Positions 8,934-18,070 are shown, numbered from the stretch's first letter. The stretch is 64,000 nt of DNA from an uncultured Alphaproteobacteria bacterium (GCA_902515745.1 CABXWB010000001.1:186001-250000), one strand, 5' to 3'. The notes: a model not told the origin generated them from the sequence alone. Made by a program: numbers and translations.

Positions 8934-10316
8934 ATGAAAAAAAATCCTTCAAGAAATGTCCATTTTTCAAAAGGACCAAGTGAGATTTTAGATGCAATTA
9001 ATACGTCTATAGATATCGATCAACGTCTGTATAAAGAAGATATAACTGGGTCAATAGCGCATGCTAGAATGCTCGGTAAACAAAAAATAATAAATAAAAA
9101 AGAACAAAGTGCAATAGTCTCTGGACTTAAAGCAATTGAAAGAGATATTGAAAAAAACAAGGTCGTATTTTCAAAAAAACTTGAAGATATTCATATGAAC
9201 ATTGAAAGTTTATTATTTAAGAAAATTGGAAAAATTGCAGGAAAGCTTCATACTGCAAGATCTAGAAATGATCAGGTAGTAACTGATTTAAAATTATGGG
9301 TTAAAAAAGAATCTAAAATTTTAGATAGTGAACTAAAAAAATTTCAGAGAACTTTAATTAATATTGCAACAAAAAATACTGAAACAATTATGCCGGGTTA
9401 CACTCATTTACAAATTGCTCAACCGATAACATTGGCTCATCATGTTTTAGCTTACGTTGAAATGATTGGTAGAGACAGAACAAGACTTGAAGATTGTTTA
9501 TATCGTCTTAATGAAAACCCATTAGGTGCTGCTGCACTTGCAGGGACTTCTTTTCCTATTGATAGAAAATATACAACTAAAGAGTTGGGATTTAGAGAGC
9601 CAACAAAAAATGCCATGGATACGGTCTCAGATAGAGACTTTGTAATAGAATTTTTATTTGTTCTATCACTAATTGCTGTTCATTTATCAAAAATAGCAGA
9701 GGAAATAGTACTTTGGTCAAATCAACAATTTAATTTTATCAATTTACCAGATGATCTTTCAACTGGCAGTTCAATTATGCCTCAGAAAAAAAATCCAGAT
9801 GGTGCAGAGCTTGTTAGAGGAAAAACAAGTATTATCATTAGTAATTTAAGTTCAATGCTTAATATTATTAAAGGGATACCACTTTCTTATAGTAAAGACT
9901 TACAAGACGATAAACAAATAACATTTAATTCATACGACAATGTTTCTTTGTGTATAAAAGTTATGAATGAAATTTTATCAAAATCTACATTCAATAAAAC
10001 TAGAATGAAAGAATTGATTGATAATTCAAATGCAACCGCTACCGATTTGGCTAATTGGTTGGTTCAAAATCTTAGATATTCATTTAGAGATGCTTATGTT
10101 GTTACAGGAAAGATTGTTTCTTATTGTTCAAAACAAGATAGAAACATAGATTCATTATCTCTTGGAGAATTAAAAAAATTTGACAAAAATATAACAGCTG
10201 ACGCAAAAAAAGTGCTATCAACTACTAACAGTGTTAAATCAAAATCAAGTTTTGGGGGTACAGCCCCTGAAATTACTAAAAAAATAATAAAACTTGTTAT
10301 AAAAAAATACTTATAA
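8934..10316 (+). CDS. argH: Argininosuccinate lyase
   Basis: Last step of arginine synthesis: argininosuccinate to arginine plus fumarate. It is 460 residues long, as expected. The fumarate-lyase superfamily signature GSSIMPQKKNPD is intact near residue 280. LHTARSRNDQV near residue 105 and MPGYTHLQIAQPIT near 155 are the substrate-binding segments. The 104-base space upstream, divergent from the beta-oxidation gene, should carry both promoters. The stop overlaps the next start as TAATG, giving an argH-lptM-lysA operon. Confidence 0.96.
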   Translation: MKKNPSRNVHFSKGPSEILDAINTSIDIDQRLYKEDITGSIAHARMLGKQKIINKKEQSAIVSGLKAIERDIEKNKVVFSKKLEDIHMNIESLLFKKIGKIAGKLHTARSRNDQVVTDLKLWVKKESKILDSELKKFQRTLINIATKNTETIMPGYTHLQIAQPITLAHHVLAYVEMIGRDRTRLEDCLYRLNENPLGAAALAGTSFPIDRKYTTKELGFREPTKNAMDTVSDRDFVIEFLFVLSLIAVHLSKIAEEIVLWSNQQFNFINLPDDLSTGSSIMPQKKNPDGAELVRGKTSIIISNLSSMLNIIKGIPLSYSKDLQDDKQITFNSYDNVSLCIKVMNEILSKSTFNKTRMKELIDNSNATATDLANWLVQNLRYSFRDAYVVTGKIVSYCSKQDRNIDSLSLGELKKFDKNITADAKKVLSTTNSVKSKSSFGGTAPEITKKIIKLVIKKYL

Positions 10317-10501
10317 TGATCAGATTAATATTATTATCATTTTTGTTGTTTACTTTTAGCTGTGGTAAAGTTGGTCCTTTAAGTTTACCAGAAGATCAAG
10401 TAGACAAATCCGTAATTACATATCCATGTGATGAAGCATGTTTAGAGAAATTAGAAGAAGAAAAAAAACGTCAACAATCCGTTATTATAAACACTGAATA
10501 A
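10316..10501 (+). CDS. lptM: LptM/YifL-type small lipoprotein
   Basis: A 61-residue lipoprotein precursor. A short hydrophobic signal (LILLSFLLFTF) ends in the lipobox region FSC, and the mature protein begins CGKVGPLSLPED, matching the CGxKGPL(x)LP opening of the LptM (YifL) family. In enterobacteria LptM promotes disulfide maturation of the LPS translocon LptDE at the outer membrane. Here I infer the same class from the N-terminus alone. Two more cysteines lie in YPCDEACLEKL. It starts within the argH stop codon and ends directly before the lysA ATG, the argH-lptM-lysA order known from alphaproteobacteria. Confidence 0.8.
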   Translation: MIRLILLSFLLFTFSCGKVGPLSLPEDQVDKSVITYPCDEACLEKLEEEKKRQQSVIINTE

Positions 10502-11743
10502 ATGCTCACTTATAAAAATAATGACCCATATATTGAGGGCACTTCTCTATATGACTTAGTGAAAGTCTGTGAAACACCTTTTTACGTGTATTCACAAGAA
10601 AAAATTATTAACCAAGTTAATAAAACTAAAGAAATTTTAGGTAACAATATTTTTTATTCAATTAAGTCTAATTCAAATCAAGCTATTTTGAAATTAATGA
10701 ACTCGTTAGATATTGGAGCAGATGTAGTGTCAGTTGGTGAATTAAAAAGAGCTTTGGAAGCTGGTTTCGATCCAAATAAAATAATTTTTGAAGGTGTTGG
10801 AAAATCTGAACAAGACTTACTCTATGCTATGCATAAAAATATACGTTTAATTAATACTGAATCTTTAGAAGAAATAAAACTTCTCGATAATTTAGCAAAT
10901 GAAAAAAATAAAATCGTTGATATTGGTGTTAGACTTAATCCAGATGTTGATGGTAAAACTTTAAGTAAAATTTCAACAGGAAAAAAAACTGATAAGTTTG
11001 GTATTGAATTTGAAAATTTAGATAAAATTATCAAATTAGTTAAAAGTTGTAAAAATTTAAATTTAATTGGTATTAGTTGTCATATTGGAAGTCAAATTAG
11101 TAAAATTGAGGCATATAAAAATATGTTTTCTCAAATGAAAATGGCTGCAGATAAATTTATTGAAACAGGTATTAATATCAAGCATGTAGATTTGGGTGGG
11201 GGTTTTCATGTAAAATATCAAGATTCTGATCCTGACTTTAATATCAAAAAGGTAAAAGAAGAGCTTGATAATTGTTTTACGCAAACAAACTATGAATTAT
11301 CGTTTGAGCCTGGTCGGTATTTAATTGCTGAGGCTGGAGTTACAGTTACTTCTATTGTTACAATTAAAAATAATGGAGGTATAAATTATTTAATTGTTGA
11401 TGCTGGTATGAATACATTAATACGTCCAGCGATGTACGGTGCTCATCATGAAATATCAGCGATAAATGTAAACTCAGAGGAATTTATGGATTATGCTATT
11501 GCTGGTCCAATTTGTGAAAGTTCAGATGTTTTTTTGAAAAATATTAAGTTGGCTAAACAAAAAATTGGTAATCTACTGGTTATAAAAAATACAGGAGCTT
11601 ATGGAAAAGTAATGTCTTCAAATTATAACTCTAGGCCACTGCCCTCTGAAATTTTAGTAAACAATGATAATTATGCAATTATTTATTCTCCAGAAAAAAT
11701 TGAGAAAATAATTGAAGCTGATATTATTCCTAGCTGGTTGTAA
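10502..11743 (+). CDS. lysA: Diaminopimelate decarboxylase
   Basis: PLP enzyme making lysine from meso-diaminopimelate. Of 413 residues, the PLP lysine lies in NIFYSIKSNSN. GISCHIGSQI, HVDLGGGFHV and the substrate segment EPGRYLIAEAG follow in the alanine-racemase-like barrel. The beta domain carries GPICESSDVF with the dimer-interface cysteine, and GAYGKVMSSNYNSRPLP near the end. It pairs with dapF and asd elsewhere in the window as part of the DAP pathway. The stop is directly back to back with that of the next gene on the opposite strand, with no spacer. Confidence 0.96.
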   Translation: MLTYKNNDPYIEGTSLYDLVKVCETPFYVYSQEKIINQVNKTKEILGNNIFYSIKSNSNQAILKLMNSLDIGADVVSVGELKRALEAGFDPNKIIFEGVGKSEQDLLYAMHKNIRLINTESLEEIKLLDNLANEKNKIVDIGVRLNPDVDGKTLSKISTGKKTDKFGIEFENLDKIIKLVKSCKNLNLIGISCHIGSQISKIEAYKNMFSQMKMAADKFIETGINIKHVDLGGGFHVKYQDSDPDFNIKKVKEELDNCFTQTNYELSFEPGRYLIAEAGVTVTSIVTIKNNGGINYLIVDAGMNTLIRPAMYGAHHEISAINVNSEEFMDYAIAGPICESSDVFLKNIKLAKQKIGNLLVIKNTGAYGKVMSSNYNSRPLPSEILVNNDNYAIIYSPEKIEKIIEADIIPSWL

Positions 11744-12187
11744 CTAATTTAAAGTATTGTGTATAATTTTAGCTAAGTCTGAAATTATCAAATTTAAATT
11801 AAAGAAAAATTCCCTAATATAGAAATCAATAATAATAAAAGTATTTACACCGTAAGATCGATAAATCCATATTGCTAAAATTACAACTATAGCTAGAGCA
11901 ATTACTATGCTTGAATTAATAACACTTGGTTTTTCTTGTCTTACAACTGTACTTGGTAAATTTCTAACTGGACCTTTTTCTAATTTTTCTTTTTGTTTAT
12001 TATTTTTTAAATTTTGATCTAATTCTTCTTTTTTTGTAGATGGGACTGATGTTGTAATGTCAGTATCATCTAATTCTTGAAACCATTGATGATTACAATT
12101 TGCACATTCAACCATTCTACCATTTGGTTTAAGATCTGCAGAATTTACTAAATACTTGAATTCACAATTAGAGCAAACAATGAACAT
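11744..12187 (-). CDS. MJ0042-type zinc-ribbon membrane protein
   Basis: A 147-residue protein. The N-terminal zinc ribbon has two CxxC pairs (IVCSNCEFKY and VECANCNHQWF), matching the MJ0042 finger common in alphaproteobacteria. A polar Lys-rich linker follows to about residue 90, then one transmembrane helix (SSIVIALAIVVILAIWIY) and an aromatic-rich tail. This layout puts the zinc ribbon in the cytoplasm tethered to the inner membrane. The function is not known. It is convergent with lysA and lies divergently 50 bases from plsC. Confidence 0.78.
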   Translation of the reverse strand: MFIVCSNCEFKYLVNSADLKPNGRMVECANCNHQWFQELDDTDITTSVPSTKKEELDQNLKNNKQKEKLEKGPVRNLPSTVVRQEKPSVINSSIVIALAIVVILAIWIYRSYGVNTFIIIDFYIREFFFNLNLIISDLAKIIHNTLN

Positions 12188-12237
12188 AAATTATATATAG
12201 ATCAGTCATGCTAGTATATAAAACAAAATTATAAAGT

Positions 12238-12945
12238 ATGTTAATTTTAAAAAGTATAATATTTTATATTTCCTTGGTTATATGGACTGTGTTGATGGGT
12301 ATTGTGTGTTTACCTTTCCTCTTTTTACCAAGCTATTTACTTAAATATCCAACCAAACTTTGGATACGTGTTATTTTTGTTTTTCTTAATCTTATATGTA
12401 ACATTAAACATAAAATTGAGGGTTTAGAAAATATTCCAAATGAAAGTGTCTTAATTGCGTCTAAACATCAGTCCGCATTTGAGACACTCGCACTCTATTA
12501 CTATTTAAAAGATTGTTTCTTTGTCCATAAAAGAGAGCTTTTCTTTATACCAATTTTTGGCCAATATTTATTCAAGTCTAATATGGTTGCGATTAATAGA
12601 GATGGTGGAACAAAAGCTATGAGAGATATGTTACAAAAAGTTCAATCAAAATTATCTTTTGGATCTTCAATTATTATTTTCCCCGAAGGAACAAGAAGGC
12701 TACCTGGTAGTAAACCTGATTATAAGACAGGTTTTATTGGAATTTATAATCATACAAAAAGAAAAATCCTTCCTGTAGCTTTAAATTCAGGTTTATGTTG
12801 GCCAAAACAATCATGGGTATTAGAAAAAGGATTAATTACTATAAAATTTTTACCGACAATTGATGAAGGTTTAGATAAAAAAATTTTATTAAATGAAGTT
12901 CAAAATAGAATAGAAACTGCTTCAAATTTATTATTGGATAACTAA
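12238..12945 (+). CDS. plsC: 1-acyl-sn-glycerol-3-phosphate acyltransferase
   Basis: Membrane acyltransferase making phosphatidic acid from lysophosphatidic acid. Two N-terminal hydrophobic segments (residues 5-40) anchor it. Its histidine box is KHQSAFET, which has Gln where the usual motif is HxxxxD-like (HQSxxE variant of alphaproteobacteria). Acceptor binding is IIIFPEGTRRLPG, preceded by MVAINRDGG. At 235 residues it has the normal length. The 3' end overlaps the tyrA-type gene tail to tail in the four bases CTAA. The HQS form is a recognised PlsC variant, so I expect an active enzyme. Confidence 0.88.
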   Translation: MLILKSIIFYISLVIWTVLMGIVCLPFLFLPSYLLKYPTKLWIRVIFVFLNLICNIKHKIEGLENIPNESVLIASKHQSAFETLALYYYLKDCFFVHKRELFFIPIFGQYLFKSNMVAINRDGGTKAMRDMLQKVQSKLSFGSSIIIFPEGTRRLPGSKPDYKTGFIGIYNHTKRKILPVALNSGLCWPKQSWVLEKGLITIKFLPTIDEGLDKKILLNEVQNRIETASNLLLDN

Positions 12946-13853
12946 TTCTTTTCTGTGGGATCAAAAGTTCCTGCTTGACCAATCTCTTCAATAATTTTTC
13001 TAATTTCTTTTGATTTTATAAATTTTTCTTCCAAATATTTTAAATCATTATTTCTTATTGCTTTTTGATAAGTAAGTAGATCTTCACTGAAACGACCAAG
13101 CATTTCTAAAACGGCTTCTTTATTTTTTTCATAAACATCACGCCACATTACTGGATCACTACCTGCCAATCTTGTGAAGTCTCTAAAACCTGCAGCTGAA
13201 TACTTAATTACTTCATCTTTCATTTGAGATTCAAGCTCTGTTGCAGTTCCCACGACAGAATATGCAATGAGTTGTGGAATATGAGATGTCATAGCTAGTA
13301 CTCTGTCATGACGTTTAGGTTCCATGATTTCTATATTCATTCCAAATGACTCCCAAATATCTGAAATTGATCTTGTTATCTCACTCTGAGTTTCTATTGG
13401 GGTCAAAATACAATACCTATTCTCAAACAGCTTTGCGAAACCAAATTCTGGTCCACTTTTCTCTAATCCAGCTATAGGGTGGGCAGGAACAAATAAAATT
13501 TTTTTATTATTAATTGATTCTTTAAAATCATCTATAACACTTACTTTTGTTGAACCAACATCTGTTACTAGTGTTGTTTCATTGACATAGCTATTCAATT
13601 GCTTAAATATATCCCTATATGAACTCAAAGGCGTACAAATAAAAATAATATCAAATTGTTGATTATATTTATTTAAATCACTCTCTATTGCATCCACAAG
13701 ATTTAATTTTTTTGAAATATTTATTACCTCACTATCTCTATCAATTGCAAAAATTTTTTTTGATAATTGTTTTTCCTTGAGCACCCTCGCTATGGATGAT
13801 CCAATTAATCCCATACCAATGACCAGAGCTGAATCATAAGTTATCTTAGACAT
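12942..13853 (-). CDS. tyrA: Prephenate/arogenate dehydrogenase
   Basis: NAD(P)-dependent TyrA-family enzyme of 303 residues. The Rossmann motif GMGLIGSSIARVLKE opens the protein. VTDVGSTK and PAHPIAGLEKSGPEF are the family's active-site segments, and TSHIPQLIAYSVV follows in the helical domain. It lacks fused chorismate mutase or ACT domains. The upstream gene, an AroQ-aminotransferase fusion, overlaps it by eight bases. That pairing suggests an arogenate route (chorismate to prephenate to arogenate to tyrosine), in which case this would be an arogenate or cyclohexadienyl dehydrogenase. That substrate choice is inference. Confidence 0.9.
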   Translation of the reverse strand: MSKITYDSALVIGMGLIGSSIARVLKEKQLSKKIFAIDRDSEVINISKKLNLVDAIESDLNKYNQQFDIIFICTPLSSYRDIFKQLNSYVNETTLVTDVGSTKVSVIDDFKESINNKKILFVPAHPIAGLEKSGPEFGFAKLFENRYCILTPIETQSEITRSISDIWESFGMNIEIMEPKRHDRVLAMTSHIPQLIAYSVVGTATELESQMKDEVIKYSAAGFRDFTRLAGSDPVMWRDVYEKNKEAVLEMLGRFSEDLLTYQKAIRNNDLKYLEEKFIKSKEIRKIIEEIGQAGTFDPTEKN

Positions 13854-15195
13854 TAAATTTCTTCAAACTTTCAACTGTTAAATCCATTTCTTCTTTCGTA
13901 CCAATACTAATTCTTAGAAAATTAGGCAGTTTATAGCTATTTAAACGCCTTATAATAATGCCATCATTCATAAGGTGATTACTAATTTTCTCAGCTTCTT
14001 CTTCTGAAGTTTCAATTAAAGTAAAATTACCTTCAGTTTGTCTGGTTTTAATATTTAGAAGTTTGAGCTCTTTTTCAAACCAATCTTTAATTTCAGAGTT
14101 TAATTTAACAGAGTTTTCAATATGTTCTTTATCCTCCAAAGCTTTAATTGCAAGAGACTGTGAAATAGTTGTCGTATTAAAAGGAGGTTTTATTTTATTA
14201 ATTATATCAGCTATTTTTTGACTGGTATAACACCAGCCTACTCTTAAAGCTGCGAGTCCATATGTTTTTGAAAATGTTCTTGTTAAAATAATATTCTCAT
14301 ATTCATCAGTTAAACTAAATCCTTTATCATAATCGTCTTTTTGGACATATTCGACATATGCCCCGTCTATAACAACTATAATATTTTTAGAAATACTATT
14401 CATTAATTTAACAAGTTGATCTCTAGACAAATAAGTTCCAGTTGGATTATTAGGTGATGCAATATAAATTACTTTAGTAGCGTCATTTGTTTGATCTATG
14501 AGATTTTCAATATTTAAATTGAAATTTACATCTTCCTTAATTTTTTTTGGAACAGCACCAACTACTTTACTCACAATTGAATACATCTCAAAGCCATGGT
14601 TTGCGTGAAGAATTTCATCGCCATCTTGACAAAATGCCAAAGCTGCAAATAATAAAACTTCATCTGAGCCAGAGCCAAGAATAATTCTATTACTATCAAT
14701 AGAAAATTTTTTAGCTATTGCTTCTCTTAATGATGATCCATCAATTTCTGGGTATCTGTGTAAATCATGATTAATATTTTTTGTTTCTAACAATTCAATT
14801 GCTTTTGGTGAAGCACCATAGGGATTTTCATTTGAAGAAAGTTTGATAACTCTTTTATTGTTATTTAACTTTGCCTTACCGCCTTTATAAACATTAATAT
14901 TTTCTATAGATCTTTTTGATTGAATATTTTCTTTAGTTAACTTTTGAAGTTTTTCAGAAGATTGAAAAATTTCTCTCCAAAGTCTAACAATAGTATCTTT
15001 CGGATAAGATCCTGTAAATTTAGAGCTTAATCTGTCGAGAATTTTTTGTTCTCTATCTAGATCAACAACTGAATTATCTTTTTTGTGTTTTCCTATTTCT
15101 AAAACAATTTTAGATCGATTAGATAATAAAGATAAAATTTCATCATCAATTTTATTAATTTTGCTTCTTAAATTGTCTAATTCTTTATTTTTCAT
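13846..15195 (-). CDS. Chorismate mutase (AroQ)-histidinol-phosphate/aromatic aminotransferase fusion
   Basis: A 449-residue two-domain protein. Residues 1-85 are an all-helical AroQ chorismate mutase: LRSKINKIDDEILSLLSNRS, then KILDRL and VRLWREIF. After a short basic linker, a class-II (HisC-like) aminotransferase begins with RVIKLSSNENPYGASP. It continues with SGSDEVLL, ASPNNPTGTY, the acidic IDGAYVEY, and the PLP lysine in RTFSKTYGLAALRVGW. I chose the ATG at 15195, since the frame's earlier start is a TTG with no family match. Fused to the mutase and coupled to tyrA, the transaminase probably acts on prephenate or aromatic keto acids, though histidinol-phosphate activity cannot be excluded. 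Relatives usually encode the two parts separately. Confidence 0.88.
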   Translation of the reverse strand: MKNKELDNLRSKINKIDDEILSLLSNRSKIVLEIGKHKKDNSVVDLDREQKILDRLSSKFTGSYPKDTIVRLWREIFQSSEKLQKLTKENIQSKRSIENINVYKGGKAKLNNNKRVIKLSSNENPYGASPKAIELLETKNINHDLHRYPEIDGSSLREAIAKKFSIDSNRIILGSGSDEVLLFAALAFCQDGDEILHANHGFEMYSIVSKVVGAVPKKIKEDVNFNLNIENLIDQTNDATKVIYIASPNNPTGTYLSRDQLVKLMNSISKNIIVVIDGAYVEYVQKDDYDKGFSLTDEYENIILTRTFSKTYGLAALRVGWCYTSQKIADIINKIKPPFNTTTISQSLAIKALEDKEHIENSVKLNSEIKDWFEKELKLLNIKTRQTEGNFTLIETSEEEAEKISNHLMNDGIIIRRLNSYKLPNFLRISIGTKEEMDLTVESLKKFNV

Positions 15196-15308
15196 AATTT
15201 TGAACGTTTCTTTACAAACTATCTTACGATAAATCAAAATAAAGTAGTATTTAATTTAAAAAATGACGATTTATTGACTTAGAAAGATATATAAATATAA
15301 GACCGATT

Positions 15309-15358
15309 ATCACCGATTTGAGACAGCTTGCGGGTGGAGCAATAATCAGCTAAAGCGT
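15309..15358 (+). promoter_or_regulatory. SAM-II riboswitch upstream of metX
   Basis: The sequence matches the SAM-II aptamer plan. P1 is CACC at 15311-15314 paired with GGTG at 15333-15336. The conserved loop opens with GATTTGA, continues with GCTTGC, and a 3' strand contains the invariant GCTAAA (15349-15354). GCTT at 15326-15329 can pair with AAGC at 15353-15356 to form the pseudoknot. The position, about 47 bases before the metX start, is the classical place for SAM-II in alphaproteobacteria. SAM binding would lower metX-metW expression. No clear terminator follows, so control at translation is more likely. Confidence 0.9.
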
Positions 15359-15404
15359 TTACACTCCTCCTTCATTCTTTCAAATAGTGTTAGACTAAAA
15401 AGAT

Positions 15405-16553
15405 ATGAAAACAAAATTTACTACTGACACAAAACTTGAAAGCGAAATAGCCTATTTCGAGAATATTAATTTAAAACTAGAATCAGGGGATATAATAGAT
15501 AGTTTTAAACTAGCATACAAAACATATGGCAAATTAAATACTGATAAAACAAATGCTATTCTTGTTTGCCATGCTTTAACTGGAGATCAATATGTTGCTG
15601 GGAATAATCCCATTACTGGGAGAGAAGGTTGGTGGTCTAGAATGGTTGGACCTAATAAACCAATTGATACAAACAAATTTTTTGTAATTTGTTCAAATGT
15701 ACTTGGCGGTTGTGCTGGCTCAACTGGTCCTAAAGAGTTACAAAATGGAAGTGATGTTGCATATGGTGGTAATTTTCCTTCTGTAACAATAAAAGATATG
15801 GTGAAGGCTCAATCTTTATTGATTGAAAGTTTAAATATAGAGAAGTTATTTTCTGTCATTGGTGGTTCGATGGGAGCAATGCAAGCACTTCAATGGGCAA
15901 TCGATTTTCCAGATAAAATCTTAAATATAATACATATTGCTGGCGCTTTAAAACATTCGGCTCAAAATATTGCATTTCATGAAGTTGGGCGACAGGCAAT
16001 AATGAGTGATCCTATTTGGAAAAATGGAAAGTATTTTGAAAATAATGAAGTTCCAGAAAGAGGTCTATCAGTAGCAAGAATGATTGCACATATCACATAT
16101 TTATCCGAAAATGCGATGCATAGAAAATTTGGAAGAAAACTTCAATCAAGAGATATTATTTCTTTTGGATTTGATGCTGATTTTCAAGTTGAGAGTTATC
16201 TGAGATATCAAGGTAAATCATTTGTTGAAAGATTTGATGCAAATTCATATCTTTATTTAACAAGGGCAATGGATTATTTTGATCATGATGAAACATTTAG
16301 AAAAAATATTGAGTTTAGTCATAATCCAAATAACCATTTAAAATATTTAATTGTCTCATTTACCTCGGATTGGTTATTCCCTACAATAGAAAGTAAAATG
16401 ATTGTAAATCAATTAAATTCTCTTTCAAGAGAAGTAAGCTTTCTAGAAATTGATACTGATAAAGGACATGATAGTTTTTTATTAGAGGAACCACAGTTAG
16501 ATGATGTAATTAAAGGTTTCCTAACAAATAATTTTGCGAAGATAGATGAATAA
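15405..16553 (+). CDS. metX: Homoserine O-acetyltransferase
   Basis: Acetylates (in some members succinylates) homoserine as the first committed step to methionine. A 382-residue alpha/beta hydrolase fold. Key segments are VCHALTGDQYVAG, the long conserved CSNVLGGCAGSTGP, and the nucleophile elbow VIGGSMGAMQALQWA. The acid and base are in FTSDWLFPT and DTDKGHDSFLLEE. It follows a SAM-II riboswitch and overlaps metW by eight bases, the canonical metX-metW arrangement. It supplies the acyl-homoserine that the MetY-type enzyme at 3.6-4.9 kb would use. Confidence 0.95.
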   Translation: MKTKFTTDTKLESEIAYFENINLKLESGDIIDSFKLAYKTYGKLNTDKTNAILVCHALTGDQYVAGNNPITGREGWWSRMVGPNKPIDTNKFFVICSNVLGGCAGSTGPKELQNGSDVAYGGNFPSVTIKDMVKAQSLLIESLNIEKLFSVIGGSMGAMQALQWAIDFPDKILNIIHIAGALKHSAQNIAFHEVGRQAIMSDPIWKNGKYFENNEVPERGLSVARMIAHITYLSENAMHRKFGRKLQSRDIISFGFDADFQVESYLRYQGKSFVERFDANSYLYLTRAMDYFDHDETFRKNIEFSHNPNNHLKYLIVSFTSDWLFPTIESKMIVNQLNSLSREVSFLEIDTDKGHDSFLLEEPQLDDVIKGFLTNNFAKIDE

Positions 16554-17229
16554 AATTAATAGCATAAGAAAAGATTGGTCTCTTATTGAAACACTTATCG
16601 CAGAAGATAGAAAAATCCTAGATATTGGATGTGGTGATGGCGGTCTTATGGAACAATTAGAAAATAATCGTAATGCGATAACTCATGGCATTGAATTAAA
16701 TAGAGATCTAGCTGCAAATGCTATCGCAAGAGGTTTCAATGTTGTACATGGAAATGCCGAATTAGATTTGTCCCAATATTCAAATAATAGTTTTGATTAT
16801 GTAATTTTAAGTCAAACTTTACAAGCAATGATGAAACCTAAAGATATTCTTTCTGAATTATTAAGAATAGGATCAAAAGCAATAGTTTCTTTTCCTAACT
16901 TTGGACATTGGAAAATAAGATTACAGCTTTTAATATCTGGAAAAATGCCAGTAACAGAAAGTTTGCCTTATACATGGTATGATACTCCTAACATTCATTT
17001 TTTTACAATTAAGGATTTTTTGAATTTGTGTAATGAAATGAATATTGTTATTGAAAAAAGTATTGGATTAACATCAAAAGGTAAGCAATTTGATATAAGT
17101 GAATCAGTTACTGGAGTTAATTTTTTCACTCACGAAGCTATCTTTTTATTAAGTTATAAAAATTTTGAACCAATAAAAATTAAATCATCAAAAAAAGTTT
17201 TTACAAAAAATTCTGTTATTGCAAATTAG
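16546..17229 (+). CDS. metW: Methionine biosynthesis protein MetW
   Basis: Methyltransferase-fold partner of MetX, needed for full MetX activity in proteobacteria. The 227-residue protein shows the class I SAM-binding motif ILDIGCGDGGLMEQL and the MetW hallmarks HGIELNRD, VVHGNAELDL, VILSQTLQAM and VSFPNFGHWKIRL. LPYTWYDTPNIHFFTIKDF is the family's conserved C-terminal block. An unusual 20-residue lysine-rich end follows the family domain. Its start lies within the end of metX, so the SAM-II riboswitch should control both. Confidence 0.94.
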   Translation: MNKINSIRKDWSLIETLIAEDRKILDIGCGDGGLMEQLENNRNAITHGIELNRDLAANAIARGFNVVHGNAELDLSQYSNNSFDYVILSQTLQAMMKPKDILSELLRIGSKAIVSFPNFGHWKIRLQLLISGKMPVTESLPYTWYDTPNIHFFTIKDFLNLCNEMNIVIEKSIGLTSKGKQFDISESVTGVNFFTHEAIFLLSYKNFEPIKIKSSKKVFTKNSVIAN

Positions 17230-17236
17230 TTATTAG

Positions 17237-17989
17237 ATGAAAGTTGAAATTATAAATCAATTAAAAGATAACTACTCTTTTGTTTTATATAATGACAAGC
17301 TTAAGAGCTGCGTAATAGATCCTGCTGATAGTAATCCTATATTAAATTTTGCTCTTGAAAACAATTTAACCATAGAAGATATATTTATTACACATCATCA
17401 TAAAGATCACACATCAGGTGTAAAAGGAATACTTAATGCTTTTCCAGAAGTTAATATACACTCTCCAAGTGCTCAGATTGAAAATACAAGATTCGTTTTA
17501 CGTGATGGAGATGAAGTCAACTCCTGCTTAAATACATTTAGAATAATAAAAACACCCGGGCATACATTAGATCATATAATTTACTATGATGAAAACAATG
17601 GTGTTTTATTTTGTGGTGATACACTGTTCAGACTTGGTTGTGGTCGTGTATTTGAGGGAACATTAAATGAAATGTTTAAGAGTTTACAAAAAATTAATGA
17701 ATTAGATAAAAATACAATTATTTATTGTGGTCATGAATATACAATAAGCAATTTAAATTTTCTTGAGAAAACACTCAGAAAAGAAAGTGCTTATTTGACA
17801 GTTAGAAACAAAATTAATGATGATTTAAATAATAAAGAAAAATCCGTACCTTTTTTATTAGAAGATGAAAAACACTATAACTTATTCCTGAATCAAAATT
17901 CAAAATTAGGTACTATAATTAAGAAAGAGCTAGGTTTTACAGACTTTGAATTGTTTGCTTATTTGCGAAAAGAAAAGGATAGCTTTTAA
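17237..17989 (+). CDS. gloB: Hydroxyacylglutathione hydrolase (glyoxalase II)
   Basis: Metallo-beta-lactamase-fold thioesterase that hydrolyses S-lactoylglutathione, completing methylglyoxal detoxification. The metal site is THHHKDHTSG, followed by TPGHTLDHIIYY and GDTLFRLGCGRVFEGT, with YCGHEYTISNLNF carrying the last histidine. The C-terminal substrate domain is present. It lies eight bases after metW and ends before the rplU promoter region, so it may be the last gene of the metX transcript. Length is 250 residues, as expected. Confidence 0.92.
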   Translation: MKVEIINQLKDNYSFVLYNDKLKSCVIDPADSNPILNFALENNLTIEDIFITHHHKDHTSGVKGILNAFPEVNIHSPSAQIENTRFVLRDGDEVNSCLNTFRIIKTPGHTLDHIIYYDENNGVLFCGDTLFRLGCGRVFEGTLNEMFKSLQKINELDKNTIIYCGHEYTISNLNFLEKTLRKESAYLTVRNKINDDLNNKEKSVPFLLEDEKHYNLFLNQNSKLGTIIKKELGFTDFELFAYLRKEKDSF

Positions 17990-18025
17990 GGTCTTTATTT
18001 CCAGTATTTACGCCATATTTTTAAT

Positions 18026-18052
18026 TTGACTAATAGCATAGTTCACTATAAA
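18026..18052 (+). promoter_or_regulatory. Candidate promoter for rplU-rpmA
   Basis: TTGACT at 18026-18031 and TATAAA at 18047-18052 resemble -35 and -10 boxes, with a 15-base spacer (slightly short). Transcription would begin near 18060, just before the rplU ATG at 18071. It lies in the only gap between gloB and rplU. Pattern match only. Confidence 0.38.
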
Positions 18053-18070
18053 CCCCGCCATCAAAAAGAT

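Noticed and set aside
18026-18070. Longer bL21 N-terminus from TTG at 18026
   Set aside because: That TTG is the likely -35 box, and bL21 proteins begin close to [12 protein letters not shown].
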